From contig NZ_MAAX01000210.1 of the NCBI RefSeq assembly GCF_002162835.1, forward strand, positions 4,601 to 51,473: a stretch of 46,873 nt of DNA, given 5' to 3'. The position numbers and the translations under genes were made by a program. The stretch's first letter is position 1. Every line of letters begins with the position of its first letter. This document shows positions 29,273 through 40,498 of this stretch, piece by piece. The notes under the pieces were generated by a model. The model made no database searches. It had not been told where the DNA came from and saw only the letters and a list, made by a program, of their open reading frames with translations. This DNA is from Nonlabens dokdonensis (GTDB taxonomy: Bacteria; Bacteroidota; Bacteroidia; Flavobacteriales; Flavobacteriaceae).

Positions 29273-30874
29273 ATGAAAAAAATTACATTTATTATCATTC
29301 TGTTTATAGGAGCTCTTTCCTATGGTCAATATCTAACTGAAGGTTTTGAAGGCGGTGCTTTTCCACCAGCGGGATGGACACTTAATAGCACAAATACAAA
29401 TTATAGTTTTGAATTGTCCACAACTGCAAATACTGGTACAGGTTCTGCAGAAGTACAGTATGATCCAGCACTAATTGCTCAAGATGAAACTCTGATCTCT
29501 CCAGCATTAGATTTTACATCTGCCACAGCACCAGAACTAAGCCTCTTTGTGAACTTAAGCTATTTTTGGGCTGTTGACCCCAATAACAATTATGATATTA
29601 CTATCTCAGCTAGACAAGGAGCTAATACAACAGCATTGTGGACAGAAAATGATCTAGGCGTCTTCACTAGTTTTACGTGGATTGAAGTTACTTTAGATCT
29701 TACTGCTTACGCGGGCCTAAATAATGTATTTATTGAAATTAACTATACTGGAAGCGACGGAGCATCTTTTAACCTTGATGACATCCTTGTAGAAGAAGCA
29801 CCAGCTTGTGACGTTCCTAATAACCTAACTTTTGATTCAGCAACAATAGCAAACACCACTGCAGATATTTCATGGGATAATTCAGGTGATTTTGATATTA
29901 GATATGGTGAGTACCCATATGCCGTGAGAGACGCTGGTGGAACTGTAGATTCAGTAGTCGGTGGTAATAGCTATCAATTAACCGGCCTTACACCTGGTGT
30001 ATCTTACAACGTATTTGTAAGACAGTCTTGCGCTGGTGGCTTACTATCAGACTGGATAGAAATTATAGTAGGAACTACACCTATACCAGGAATAACTTTC
30101 CCATATTCACAAGGTTTTGAACCAGCAGCAAATCAAGCTTTATTATTAAATTTTGGTTTAAGTTTTTTCACAAACACAAACAATTGGTCATTTGCTCAAG
30201 ATGATTTAACAGATGGAGATACAACTAATGATTTTGCCAGTGATGGTATAAGTTTTATGTTCTCTAACAATACCTTTATTAATGATGATGCAGACGCTAC
30301 AATATATCTTGGGCCATTTACCCTTACTAGTGGAACGACTTACACTTTTGGATTTGATCAAAGAAACAGAGTAGTATCAGATGCTGTAACACCTAACAAA
30401 GACATAGAAATCGTAGCAGCCACTACAAACGATGGAATGAACAATACAGTTCTTGCCACTTATGATGACATGAATAACATCGCATATCAAGTAAGAAGTG
30501 GTAGTTTTACACCTGCAACTTCTGGAGATTATTATTTTGGAATTAGAGATAAGTCTAATATTCTCGTAGGTGTTACAACCGCAAATACAGTATTTATTGA
30601 TGCAGTAACACTTAATTCAACCTTAAGTGTCGATGATGCAAATAATGTTAACCTTAATTACTTTTTTAACAGTATAACAAATACTTTTAATCTTGAAATT
30701 ACCGATGGCAAAATTGATGATATCAATATTTACAATTTACTAGGTCAACAAATTGCTACCCAAAATGTGAATGCTTCTTCTACGACCATAGATTTAAATG
30801 CAGCAAGTGACGGGCTTTATTTTGCACAAATAAATATTAAAGGAAAAACACATTCTATTAAGTTTGTAAAATAA
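29273..30874 (+). CDS. T9SS cargo protein with choice-of-anchor-J-like and fibronectin-III-like regions
   Basis: Signal peptide; EGFEGGAFPPAGWTL; C-terminal INIYNLLGQQIATQ...GLYFAQINIKGKTHSIKFVK. Confidence 0.85.
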   Translation: MKKITFIIILFIGALSYGQYLTEGFEGGAFPPAGWTLNSTNTNYSFELSTTANTGTGSAEVQYDPALIAQDETLISPALDFTSATAPELSLFVNLSYFWAVDPNNNYDITISARQGANTTALWTENDLGVFTSFTWIEVTLDLTAYAGLNNVFIEINYTGSDGASFNLDDILVEEAPACDVPNNLTFDSATIANTTADISWDNSGDFDIRYGEYPYAVRDAGGTVDSVVGGNSYQLTGLTPGVSYNVFVRQSCAGGLLSDWIEIIVGTTPIPGITFPYSQGFEPAANQALLLNFGLSFFTNTNNWSFAQDDLTDGDTTNDFASDGISFMFSNNTFINDDADATIYLGPFTLTSGTTYTFGFDQRNRVVSDAVTPNKDIEIVAATTNDGMNNTVLATYDDMNNIAYQVRSGSFTPATSGDYYFGIRDKSNILVGVTTANTVFIDAVTLNSTLSVDDANNVNLNYFFNSITNTFNLEITDGKIDDINIYNLLGQQIATQNVNASSTTIDLNAASDGLYFAQINIKGKTHSIKFVK

Positions 30875-30897
30875 TTTACACTTTGAAATTATGAATT

Positions 30898-30927
30898 AAA
30901 AAGCACCTCAATTGAGGTGCTTTTTTA
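30898..30927. terminator. Rho-independent terminator
   Basis: aaaaagcacctcaattgaggtgctttttt perfect stem. Confidence 0.85.
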
Positions 30928-31067
30928 TGTACTTAGATTAACAGAACTATTTGTTCTATAATTTAATCTCAAGATATTCAAACACCTTCTATAATTAATT
31001 TGTCTCTTTGGATTATGAGAATACTTATATATGAAGATCTAACACACGTAATTTGGTAAATCTGCAT

Positions 31068-31083
31068 CGCTTTCGCGAAAGCG
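31068..31083. repeat. Palindrome copy 9, intergenic
   Basis: CGCTTTCGCGAAAGCG. Confidence 0.97.
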
Positions 31084-31145
31084 GAATTTTAAATAGCTAG
31101 ATATATAAAAAAGGATATGAATTTAAAGAACTATTGAAAGGCCTG

Positions 31146-32186
31146 TTAATGCTTATTTGCCAGCTGACCACAAGCAGCATCAATATCCTTACCTCTACTG
31201 CGACGTACATTTACTATGATGTGATTACGTTCTAACTGAGTTTTATATAAATCTATAGCTTGAGGACTAGCTTGCTCAAATCTAGGATCATCGATAGAAT
31301 TATATTCTATGATGTTAACCTTACAAGGGATGACTTTACAAAATTTGATCAATTCATGAACATCATCAATGGTATCGTTTATACCTTTCCAGACTACGTA
31401 CTCATAAGTGACTCTAGTACCTGTTTTATCATACCAGTATTTTAAGGCCTCCTTTATATCAGCAAGCGGAAATTGCTCATTAAAGGGCATGATCTTAGTG
31501 CGCTTTTCATCAATAGCGCTATGTAATGATAGTGCTAGATTAAATTTTGGGCCATCGTCTGCCAGCTTTTTCATCATTTTAGGAACACCGCTGGTGGAAA
31601 GGGTGATTCTTTTAGGAGACATTCCTAAGCCGTCTTCACCAGTTATTTTCTCTATAGACTTGAGAACGTTGTTATAATTCATCAATGGTTCTCCCATTCC
31701 CATGAAAACGATATTAGACAATGGGAAGCCATGATACATCCTACTTTGCTGATCTATAGCTACCACTTGATCATAAATTTCATCGGGCAGTAAGTTACGC
31801 ATGCGTTTTAGTCTTGCCGTAGCACAAAATTCACAATTTAAACTGCAACCTACTTGAGAAGATACACAAGCTGTAGTACGCGTTGCCGTGGGAATTAAAA
31901 CAGACTCCACCGTAAGACCATCATGTAATTTTACTGCATTTTTTATGGTGCCATCCTGGCTTCTTTGCATGTCATCTACTTTGATATGATTGATTTCAAA
32001 ATGGGTATCTAAAAAAATTCTTGTTTCCTTTGAAAGATTAGTCATATCATCAAATGAATGCGCACCTTTCTTCCATAGCCACTCATATACTTGATTACCT
32101 CTAAAAGCTTTTTCTCCTTTTTCAATAAAGAAGTCTCTTAGTTGCTCTTTAGTTAATGCCCTTATGTCTCTTTTTTTCTCTTTCAA
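31146..32186 (-). CDS. rlmN: 23S rRNA (adenine2503-C2)-methyltransferase, radical SAM
   Basis: SSQVGCSLNCEFCATARLKRMRNLLPDEIYDQV (CxxxCxxC), FMGMGEPLMNYNNV. Confidence 0.97.
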   Translation of the reverse strand: MKEKKRDIRALTKEQLRDFFIEKGEKAFRGNQVYEWLWKKGAHSFDDMTNLSKETRIFLDTHFEINHIKVDDMQRSQDGTIKNAVKLHDGLTVESVLIPTATRTTACVSSQVGCSLNCEFCATARLKRMRNLLPDEIYDQVVAIDQQSRMYHGFPLSNIVFMGMGEPLMNYNNVLKSIEKITGEDGLGMSPKRITLSTSGVPKMMKKLADDGPKFNLALSLHSAIDEKRTKIMPFNEQFPLADIKEALKYWYDKTGTRVTYEYVVWKGINDTIDDVHELIKFCKVIPCKVNIIEYNSIDDPRFEQASPQAIDLYKTQLERNHIIVNVRRSRGKDIDAACGQLANKH

Positions 32187-32199
32187 ATCTTTAAATAAA

Positions 32200-32235
32200 A
32201 ACGCGTTGCAAAATTACATGATCTTGCAACGCGTT
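32200..32235 (-). terminator. Rho-independent terminator downstream of the protease gene
   Basis: aacgcgttgcaa-N12-ttgcaacgcgtt perfect 12-bp stem; T-rich tail on the minus strand. Confidence 0.75.
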
Positions 32236-32262
32236 CATTAAGAGTTTTATTAAAATATGAAT

Positions 32263-33930
32263 TTAAATTTTAGAAATTTTCTCGGTAATAGAATTGTTAC
32301 CATCTTGTATTCTTAAAAAGTAAATACCATTTGCAAGTTCTTTAATATTCAACTGGTTTTCTACTTGATTAAAAGATCCAGATTGGATAAGTTTTCCTGA
32401 TAAATCAAATACATCGTAAGAAGCAGGATTTTCTAATATCACATTTATTAATCCTGAGGATGGATTAGGGTAAATTTCAATACTAATTACAGCATTAATC
32501 TCTTCATTATTAAGAATATCATAAAACTCACCATCTAAAGTATTAGGTGATGTGTTATCTGGATCTAACCAGTCTCTTAGTCTGGTAGCAGGAGAACCTC
32601 CACCATTCCATGCGGTACTAAATCTCCCATAAAAATCAGGTTGTCCATTATCTACCGTACCATTACAAAATGCAGCACCACCATACAGTTCTCCTATGAT
32701 TTGACCGCTGTTATTAAGAAGGCAACTACCTGAAGATCCACCTTCGGTAACTCCGTAATCCCAGTCTGCAATAGCCCACGTATTTGCGGTAACTCCACCT
32801 ATAGTCACGTTTTGAGCAACAGCAGCTTGATCATTCCTACACAACTTCATTATGTCACCACTAGGATGATGCACACCTAATTGTTCTGTAGGTACGGTAG
32901 TCGTACGATCCCAACCACCATAATACAAATTCCATGATGCTGGAGGAGTTTGATTCAATTCAAAAAGTGCTGTATCACTAAAACCGTGATTCATTTTTAA
33001 TGAGGCACCATTTAAAACTTGCGTTGGATTAAATGGACCAGTAGTATTAGCAAAAGTGGCACAATCTGGTGTATTAGTGAACCACTCAAAACCAAATGAC
33101 CAATTATTTGCATTATAGAAACTTGAAGCACCATCACTTGCTCCAAGACAGTGGTTTGCGGTATAAAAATAAGGAGTCGCATCTTCTCTTACATTATTGA
33201 TCATAGTTCCAGTACATAAACCATTACCATTAATAATAATGCGAGCTACCGCTTGTCTATAATTATCTCTTATAGTTGTCCAATCTGTACCAGTAGAAGA
33301 TCCTAGATTAGGATTACACTGCACATCAACATTACAAGATCCAGACTCATTGAGCTTAAGATAATTTTCTTCCTCAATACCAAATCCTCTATAACCGTGA
33401 ACTACTTGCTCTATAGAAATTCTCCCTTGATTTTTAACAGCAGCAGGTTCATAATATTCAATCCAAACGTTATCACCGTAAATAATCCATGACCCAAGGA
33501 TTCCGTCCTCCTGGTTTTCATTTTCAGTATAAGGTCCCATTCGATCAGATCGATCATTGTTATAAAGATACATCTCTGCACCTACTGGTAAATCATACCT
33601 ATCAAAAAGAAAGTTAATTGTTCTAGCGCCTTTAGATTCAATATTTAATCTCCATAAACGGTCACCATTCTCAAGTTCTGTCCATAAGCCGGAATTGAAC
33701 AGATTTAAATCAACAGGGATTTTATGTCCAAATTTATACGGTTTATTTCTAATCTGATCATCAATAGCATCTTGTTGTTGTATTGCCTCAAGATCAATTG
33801 ATGGCATAGTAATCTTCTGGGGTTGACTTTTAAAAGCTAAATCCCAACTCTTGGGTGTGCTTTCATTAGTTACTTGTGCTACCGCTAGTTGACAAGCAAA
33901 AAGCGCAATAAGCAAGTAAACTTTTCTCAT
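32263..33930 (-). CDS. Secreted S1-like (lysyl-endopeptidase-type) serine protease with T9SS sorting domain
   Basis: TANHCLG (His), GFSDTALFEL (Asp), GGSSGSCLL (Ser); C-terminus ISIEIYPNPSSGLINV...GIYFLRIQDGNNSITEKISKI. Confidence 0.85.
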   Translation of the reverse strand: MRKVYLLIALFACQLAVAQVTNESTPKSWDLAFKSQPQKITMPSIDLEAIQQQDAIDDQIRNKPYKFGHKIPVDLNLFNSGLWTELENGDRLWRLNIESKGARTINFLFDRYDLPVGAEMYLYNNDRSDRMGPYTENENQEDGILGSWIIYGDNVWIEYYEPAAVKNQGRISIEQVVHGYRGFGIEEENYLKLNESGSCNVDVQCNPNLGSSTGTDWTTIRDNYRQAVARIIINGNGLCTGTMINNVREDATPYFYTANHCLGASDGASSFYNANNWSFGFEWFTNTPDCATFANTTGPFNPTQVLNGASLKMNHGFSDTALFELNQTPPASWNLYYGGWDRTTTVPTEQLGVHHPSGDIMKLCRNDQAAVAQNVTIGGVTANTWAIADWDYGVTEGGSSGSCLLNNSGQIIGELYGGAAFCNGTVDNGQPDFYGRFSTAWNGGGSPATRLRDWLDPDNTSPNTLDGEFYDILNNEEINAVISIEIYPNPSSGLINVILENPASYDVFDLSGKLIQSGSFNQVENQLNIKELANGIYFLRIQDGNNSITEKISKI

Positions 33931-34147
33931 AATTTAATAGTTTTAGGAATAGATGAGCAAGATAATTCAAACATGTAATTCCACATAATTACTAAAGTTA
34001 AAATGTTAACCAAAACTTAACGAAAAAACTGACAAAGTTAAAGGCAGAGCTATTCTAATTATACCGATAAATATTTCAATAAGGTGTTATTTAATAAAAT
34101 GCTCTGTTCAATTAAAAAAAGTGTAGCTTTAAATACAAGCTGATGAG

Positions 34148-35176
34148 TTAGCCTACGATGTCACTTTTTCTCACTTGTTTTTCCCAATTCCAAGCACTAA
34201 GTAACGACTCCTCTAAAGAATATTTTGCTTCCCATGCTAAAGTCTCGCTTACCTTAGTTGTATCTGCATAAGCAGCTATAACGTCTCCTGACCTGCGCTC
34301 TTTAAATTTATAATTAAGCTTTTCTCCTGTAGCTTTTTCAAAGGCTGTAACAACCTCCATAACCGTTGACCCATCGCCAGTTCCTACATTAAAGTATTCG
34401 TAGTTTGTATCAGCCTCATTTAACAACAACCTTTTTAACGATGCTACATGAGCTTTAGCAAGATCTACCACATGAATATAATCTCTTATAGCCGTACCAT
34501 CTCGCGTAGGGTAGTCTGTCCCAAATACTGATAACTGCTCTCTTAAACCTATTGCTGTTTGTGTTATATAAGGAACCAGGTTTTGTGGAACACCTAAAGG
34601 TAGCTCACCTATTTTTGCACTCTCATGAGCACCTATAGGATTAAAATATCTTAAAGAAATTGCTTTTAAGTTCGAATTCACCTTACAAGTCTCCTTAATG
34701 ATCTCCTCACCTATTTGTTTAGTATTACCATAAGGAGATTCGGCTGGTTTTACTGGTGAATCTTCGGTCACCGGCAAGACATCTGCTTGCCCGTAAACTG
34801 TACAAGAGGAACTAAATATGAAGCTCACATTCCTTTCTTGAATATTTTGTAAGAGATACACTAGAGAATTTATATTGTTTTCATAATACTTTAAGGGATT
34901 CAATACACTCTCGCCTACTGCTTTAAATGCCGCAAAATGTATGATACCACCTATATCTTCATGATTTTTAAAAAATGTAAAAAGTGCATTCTTGTCGCTT
35001 ACATCCAGTTTATGAAAGGCAGGTTGCTTACCAGTTATAGAGGTAATATTTTCTAAAACATTAAGAGATGCATTTGATAAATTATCAACGATAATAACAT
35101 CATAACCTAAATTTTGTAACTCTACTACTACATGAGAACCTATGTAGCCTAATCCTCCGGTAACTAATATCTTCAT
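34148..35176 (-). CDS. galE: UDP-glucose 4-epimerase
   Basis: VTGGLGYIGSHVVVELQ, SSSCTVYG, SPYGNTK, RYFNPIGAHES. Confidence 0.95.
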   Translation of the reverse strand: MKILVTGGLGYIGSHVVVELQNLGYDVIIVDNLSNASLNVLENITSITGKQPAFHKLDVSDKNALFTFFKNHEDIGGIIHFAAFKAVGESVLNPLKYYENNINSLVYLLQNIQERNVSFIFSSSCTVYGQADVLPVTEDSPVKPAESPYGNTKQIGEEIIKETCKVNSNLKAISLRYFNPIGAHESAKIGELPLGVPQNLVPYITQTAIGLREQLSVFGTDYPTRDGTAIRDYIHVVDLAKAHVASLKRLLLNEADTNYEYFNVGTGDGSTVMEVVTAFEKATGEKLNYKFKERRSGDVIAAYADTTKVSETLAWEAKYSLEESLLSAWNWEKQVRKSDIVG

Positions 35177-35215
35177 ATTAACAAAACTACAATTTAATAC
35201 TTTAGATAATAAAAA

Positions 35216-35242
35216 AAGACAGCTGCAAATTGCAGCTGTCTT
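35216..35242 (-). terminator. Rho-independent terminator downstream of acyl-CoA dehydrogenase
   Basis: aagacagctgca-aat-tgcagctgtctt with poly-T on the minus strand. Confidence 0.8.
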
Positions 35243-35265
35243 ACATATAATAAATATAGTGGCAG

Positions 35266-36408
35266 TTAATCTTTTAACAAGCCTCTAGAAATAACGATTT
35301 TTTGAATTTCACTAGTTCCTTCATAAATCTGAGTGATTTTTGCATCTCTCATCAATCGTTCTACGTGATATTCTTTTACATACCCATTTCCACCATGCAC
35401 TTGCACAGCCTCTACTGTAGTATCCATCGCTACTTGAGAAGCAAATAATTTTGCCATAGCACCGCTCATATCATAATTGCGACCTTGATCTTTATCCCAA
35501 GCACTTTGCATTACTAAATGACGTGCAGCAGTAATATTAGTATGCATATCTGCAAGTTTAAAGGCAATTGCTTGATGATTGCATATCTCTGTACCGAAGG
35601 CTTTTCTTACTTTAGAATAATCTCTAGCTAGCTCATAAGCTCCTGAAGCAATTCCTAAAGCTTGAGCGGCAATTCCTATACGACCACCAGAAAGTGTCTT
35701 CATAGCAAACTTGAAACCAAATCCATCTTCACCTATCCTATTTTCTTTAGGAACTTTTACATCATTAAATATTAAAGAGTGCGTATCACTACCACGTATT
35801 CCTAATTTATCCTCCTTTACACCTACTTCAAATCCGTCCCAACCTTTTTCTACGATAAAAGCATTAATTCCTTTATGCTTTTTCTCTTTGTCAGTTTGCG
35901 CTATTACTAGGTAATAATCTGCACTATTTCCATTAGTAATCCAGTTCTTTGTACCATTAAGCACATAGTGATCACCTTTATCAATGGCAGTTGTTTTTTG
36001 AGAAGTAGCATCACTACCAGCCTCAGGTTCTGATAAACAGAAAGCTCCTATAGACTCTCCTGTAGTAAGCTTTGTTAAATACTTTTCTTTTTGCGCCTCA
36101 TTTCCATAGGTATCTAAACCCCAACAAACTAAAGAATTGTTTACTGAAACAATTACCGAAGCACTTGCATCTATTTTAGAAAGCTCTTCCATAACAAGGA
36201 CATAAGAAATTGTGTCCATGCCACCACCGCCGTATTTAGGAGATGCCATCATTCCTAGAAAACCTAGCTCACCCATTTTCTTAACTTGCTCAGCAGGGAA
36301 TTTTTGAAGATTATCTCGCTCGATTACACCTGGTAATAATTCCGTTCTTGCAAAATCTCTCGCAGCATCCCTTATCATCAGATGCTCTTCTGTTAGGCCA
36401 AAATCCAT
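35266..36408 (-). CDS. Acyl-CoA dehydrogenase
   Basis: GAFCLSEPEAGSDATS, LSGGRIGIAAQALGIA, QIYEGTSEIQKIVISR. Confidence 0.95.
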   Translation of the reverse strand: MDFGLTEEHLMIRDAARDFARTELLPGVIERDNLQKFPAEQVKKMGELGFLGMMASPKYGGGGMDTISYVLVMEELSKIDASASVIVSVNNSLVCWGLDTYGNEAQKEKYLTKLTTGESIGAFCLSEPEAGSDATSQKTTAIDKGDHYVLNGTKNWITNGNSADYYLVIAQTDKEKKHKGINAFIVEKGWDGFEVGVKEDKLGIRGSDTHSLIFNDVKVPKENRIGEDGFGFKFAMKTLSGGRIGIAAQALGIASGAYELARDYSKVRKAFGTEICNHQAIAFKLADMHTNITAARHLVMQSAWDKDQGRNYDMSGAMAKLFASQVAMDTTVEAVQVHGGNGYVKEYHVERLMRDAKITQIYEGTSEIQKIVISRGLLKD

Positions 36409-36487
36409 TTAGTATTTTATTTTTTTAGTTATTTTTCCGTTTTGCAAATTTAATGCTATTCTAGTCTAATTTCAACAACTTTAAGAT

Positions 36488-37543
36488 ATGAATCATCAGT
36501 ACTATAACGTTTTAGGAGTTATGTCTGGAACATCCCTCGACGGCATTGACATTGCACACGTTACCTTAGTACGTAAAGACCGCTGGAGCTTTCAAATTCA
36601 TACAGCCGAAACGTTTCCCTATTCTGCTGCTATGAAACAAAAATTAAAAGATGCTATTCATGATGATAATACTTCCATTTCATCATTAAATAAGGAATAC
36701 ACGAATTATCTGGCCGAGAATATCAATCTCTTCATTACAAAAAATAATATCGCCAACCTTATAGCAGTTTGCTCTCATGGCCACACTATTTTCCATGAAC
36801 CTGATAAAGGACTAACCCTTCAAATAGGAAATTTACCAGAGCTTGCAAACCTCATTAACAATAGGATAGTTTGCGATTTCAGAGTACAAGACGTTGCATT
36901 AAAAGGGCAAGGCGCTCCATTAGTACCCATTGGTGACCAGTTGTTATTCAGCAATTATGATTATTGTCTCAACCTCGGTGGATTTGCAAATCTTAGTTTC
37001 TCCAGTAACCATAAAAGAGTGGCATATGACATATGTCCTGTAAATGTTGTTCTTAATCACTATGCTTTGAATTTAGGTAAAGAGTATGATACTGGTGGCG
37101 CTTTCGCGAAAGCGGGAACCGTAAAAACCTCTATCCTTAAGAAATTAAATAGTCTAGATTTCTACCACTTAAAAGCCCCTAAATCACTAGGCATCGAATG
37201 GGTAAACGAGAACATTTTTAAGATTCTAGACACAATATCAGACAGCCATGATATTATAGCTACGTTTACGGAGCATGTAGCAATTCAAATTTCAAATCAA
37301 ATAAAACCTAATGCGAGTCTATTTATAACTGGTGGAGGCGCATTCAATACATATTTAATAGAAAGAATAAAAGAATTTACAGACGCAAGACTACTCATAC
37401 CAGATGATATTATCGTAGAAAACAAAGAAGCTCTAATATTTGCATTTCTAGGTGTATTAAAGTTGCGTAACGAGAATAACTGTCTAGCCAGTGTGACCGG
37501 CGCGTTGCACGATCACAGCAGCGGTAAAATTTACGTACCTTAA
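36488..37543 (+). CDS. anmK: Anhydro-N-acetylmuramic acid kinase
   Basis: GVMSGTSLDGIDIAHV N-terminal motif; CSHGHTIFHEP, GQGAPLVPIGD. Confidence 0.95.
   Translation: MNHQYYNVLGVMSGTSLDGIDIAHVTLVRKDRWSFQIHTAETFPYSAAMKQKLKDAIHDDNTSISSLNKEYTNYLAENINLFITKNNIANLIAVCSHGHTIFHEPDKGLTLQIGNLPELANLINNRIVCDFRVQDVALKGQGAPLVPIGDQLLFSNYDYCLNLGGFANLSFSSNHKRVAYDICPVNVVLNHYALNLGKEYDTGGAFAKAGTVKTSILKKLNSLDFYHLKAPKSLGIEWVNENIFKILDTISDSHDIIATFTEHVAIQISNQIKPNASLFITGGGAFNTYLIERIKEFTDARLLIPDDIIVENKEALIFAFLGVLKLRNENNCLASVTGALHDHSSGKIYVP
37099..37114. repeat. Palindrome copy 10, inside anmK (AFAKA)
   Basis: CGCTTTCGCGAAAGCG. Confidence 0.97.
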
Positions 37544-37545
37544 GA

Positions 37546-37571
37546 AATTGTAAAAATGTCTATTTACAATT
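37546..37571. promoter_or_regulatory. Perfect 9-bp inverted repeat AATTGTAAA-N8-TTTACAATT, candidate operator
   Basis: Read directly; between anmK stop and the leucine-dehydrogenase-like gene, just upstream of TATATTTG (37582-37589). Confidence 0.45.
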
Positions 37572-37608
37572 GCAGTTCCATTATATTTGTGCAAACTTAT
37601 GACAGCCT

Positions 37609-38835
37609 ATGAAGGAACTTCTTAAACGTTATGAAAATGCCGATCCAGAAATTGTTTTTCACTGGAATGATCCTGAAACTGATGCCGAAGGATGGACTGT
37701 AATTAACAGCTTGCGCGGTGGAGCCGCTGGTGGAGGAACCAGAATGAGAAAAGGACTTGATAAAAATGAGGTGCTTTCTCTTGCAAAAACTATGGAAATC
37801 AAGTTTACCGTTTCTGGACCAGCAATAGGTGGTGCAAAATCAGGAATAAATTTTGATCCACAAGATCCTCGTAAAAAAGGGGTTTTAGAACGCTGGTATA
37901 AAGCAGTATCACCATTACTCAAAAGTTATTACGGTACTGGTGGCGATTTAAACGTAGACGAAATTCACGAGGTGATTCCTATGACTGAAGATTGTGGTGT
38001 GTGGCATCCACAAGAAGGTGTTTTTAATGGACACTTTGCTCCTACTGAGGCAGATAAAATTAACCGAATAGGACAGCTGCGTCAAGGTGTGATTAAAGTA
38101 ATAGAGAATCCTACGTTTTCTCCAGACGTTTCAAGAAAATATACTGTAGCAGATATGATTACCGGATTTGGCGTTGCTGAAGCTGTAAAACATTTCTATG
38201 ATATTTACGGAGGCGATGTAAAAGGTAAACGTGCTGTTGTACAAGGATTTGGTAATGTAGGAAGCGCTGCCGCCTTCTATCTTTCACAAATGGGTGCAAA
38301 AGTGGTAGGAATTATAGATCGTGTAGGTGGTCTTATAAATGAAGATGGTTTTTCTCATCAAGAAATTACAGAGTTATTTTTAAATAAAGATGGAAATACC
38401 CTTAGAGCAAAAGAATTAATTTCTTTTGAAGAAGTTAATAAACGCATTTGGAATATAGAAACAGAAATCTTTGCTCCATGTGCTGCTTCTAGATTAATTT
38501 CTCAAGAACAAATTGATCAAATGATTTCTTCTGGTCTAGAAGTAATTTCTTGTGGTGCAAACGTTCCTTTTGCAGATAAGGAAATCTTCTTCGGTTCTAT
38601 TATGGAACACACAGATGAAAAAGTAAGTCTTATTCCAGATTTTATTTCCAACTGTGGTATGGCACGAGTTTTTGCTTATTTCATGGAGCGTCGCGTTCAA
38701 ATGACGGACGAGGCTATTTTCAATGATACAAGCATGACTATACGCAACGCAATTCAGAATACATTTAATAACAACAGTTCAAAAAAGCAAATCAGTTCTA
38801 CTGCATTTGAAATTGCACTTAAACAATTAGTTTGA
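37609..38835 (+). CDS. Glu/Leu/Phe/Val dehydrogenase family (leucine dehydrogenase-like)
   Basis: [67 protein letters not shown] Rossmann fold. Confidence 0.9.
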   Translation: MKELLKRYENADPEIVFHWNDPETDAEGWTVINSLRGGAAGGGTRMRKGLDKNEVLSLAKTMEIKFTVSGPAIGGAKSGINFDPQDPRKKGVLERWYKAVSPLLKSYYGTGGDLNVDEIHEVIPMTEDCGVWHPQEGVFNGHFAPTEADKINRIGQLRQGVIKVIENPTFSPDVSRKYTVADMITGFGVAEAVKHFYDIYGGDVKGKRAVVQGFGNVGSAAAFYLSQMGAKVVGIIDRVGGLINEDGFSHQEITELFLNKDGNTLRAKELISFEEVNKRIWNIETEIFAPCAASRLISQEQIDQMISSGLEVISCGANVPFADKEIFFGSIMEHTDEKVSLIPDFISNCGMARVFAYFMERRVQMTDEAIFNDTSMTIRNAIQNTFNNNSSKKQISSTAFEIALKQLV

Positions 38836-40364
38836 TGAAATATTTTTTAGGTAATAGTCCTAGGTGGTTTAAATTAACGATAATCGCCTTTCTTATTTTT
38901 AACATTATAGGTTATTTCACACTTAGCGGTACGGTAATGGGATGGATTTTCATAGGAGAATTTATTTTTTGCCTAGCAATGGCTTTAAAATGTTATCCAT
39001 TGCAATCTGGTGGATTACTTGCTATACAAGTACTTGCATTAGGCTTAACACACCCTATGTATGCAAAGGATCATGATACGCATGAGTTCCTTTATGATGA
39101 AGCCGGAAACCATGTTCTAGGTGGTGTGTATGCAGAGGTTGCTCAGAATCTAGAAGTTATTTTACTTCTAGTTTTCATGGTTGCTGGTATCTATTTTATG
39201 AAGCCATTACTGATGTACATCTTTGTAAAGCTATTTACTAAAATCAAGTCAAAGCTTGCATTATCTCTAGTATTTCTATTAATAAGCGCCGTTTTATCTG
39301 CCTTTTTAGATGCATTAACTGTAACAGCAGTTCTAATAAGTGTTGGGATAGGATTCTATAATGTATATCATAAAATACACTCCAGCGATTTAGATTTAGA
39401 TCACGATAACACTTTAGACAGAAAGCAGCTGAGTGGTGAGACTTTAGAAGAGTTTCGTTCTTTCCTGCGTAGTCTAGTGATGCACGGAGTTGTAGGTACC
39501 GCTTTAGGTGGTGTTTGTACAATCGTAGGAGAACCTCAAAACCTATTGATAGGTTCTAAAATGGGTTGGGATTTTATTGAGTTCTTTAAGGTGATGACTG
39601 TGGTTACGATGCCGGTTCTCGCGGCAGGAATTTTGACCACGATTTTTTTAGAGACTACTAAAACTTTTGGTTTTGGTCAGAAAATGCCTCCTGTAGTACG
39701 CACTATAATTGAAGGATGGATGGAAAAAAGAGATTCAGAACGTACCGATAAAGAAAAATATGCATTGGTAGTTCAAGGGATTTCAGCCGTATTACTTATA
39801 GCAGGACTAGCATTACACGTTGCTCCCGTAGGATTTATAGGACTAGGTCTTATAGTTATACAAACTGCATTCATGGGAATCACTGATGAGCATAGTCTAG
39901 GTAAAGCATTTGAAGAAGCTCTTCCATTTACAGGACTGTTAGTAGTGTTTTTTGTAATCGTTGCGATGATACATGATCAGCATTTATTTGCACCTATCAT
40001 TCAATGGGCACTGGAACAAGATCCTTCTACACAGCCTAGTATATTTTACCTTGCAAACGGATTCTTAAGTATGATATCTGATAATGTTTTTGTGGCAACC
40101 GTTTATATTAACGAGGTAAGTAACGCATACGAAGCCGGAACAATAACTAGAGATCAATATGAGCACCTTGCAGTTGCAATTAATACTGGAACTAATCTAC
40201 CGAGTGTTGCAACGCCTAATGGGCAAGCCGCATTCCTATTTTTATTGACCTCAGCGTTAGCACCACTCATTAACTTGTCTTATGGTAAGATGGTTAAAAT
40301 GGCATTACCATATACAATTGTACTAACTCTTGTAGGTTTAGGCTGTGTTTGGTACTTTTTATAA
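38835..40364 (+). CDS. nhaB: Na+/H+ antiporter NhaB
   Basis: [20 protein letters not shown]...[26 protein letters not shown]; overlaps upstream stop (TGATG). Confidence 0.9.
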   Translation: MKYFLGNSPRWFKLTIIAFLIFNIIGYFTLSGTVMGWIFIGEFIFCLAMALKCYPLQSGGLLAIQVLALGLTHPMYAKDHDTHEFLYDEAGNHVLGGVYAEVAQNLEVILLLVFMVAGIYFMKPLLMYIFVKLFTKIKSKLALSLVFLLISAVLSAFLDALTVTAVLISVGIGFYNVYHKIHSSDLDLDHDNTLDRKQLSGETLEEFRSFLRSLVMHGVVGTALGGVCTIVGEPQNLLIGSKMGWDFIEFFKVMTVVTMPVLAAGILTTIFLETTKTFGFGQKMPPVVRTIIEGWMEKRDSERTDKEKYALVVQGISAVLLIAGLALHVAPVGFIGLGLIVIQTAFMGITDEHSLGKAFEEALPFTGLLVVFFVIVAMIHDQHLFAPIIQWALEQDPSTQPSIFYLANGFLSMISDNVFVATVYINEVSNAYEAGTITRDQYEHLAVAINTGTNLPSVATPNGQAAFLFLLTSALAPLINLSYGKMVKMALPYTIVLTLVGLGCVWYFL

Positions 40365-40400
40365 TAAAAGAGTATTATTGTAAGAGTTTGTGATGTTCTC

Positions 40401-40414
40401 GCTTTCGCGAAAGC
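40401..40414. repeat. Palindrome copy 11, intergenic upstream of exbB
   Basis: GCTTTCGCGAAAGC. Confidence 0.97.
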
Positions 40415-40498
40415 ATAACTTTAATAAATCAAATACACAGTTTATACAATGAATGAGTAATAAACTGCGTTATCAACCATACTAATATCATAATTTCA

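Noticed and set aside
38832-38834. TTG at 38832 as the nhaB start
   Set aside because: The ATG at 38835 directly follows in frame and overlaps the upstream stop (TGATG), a more usual coupling arrangement.
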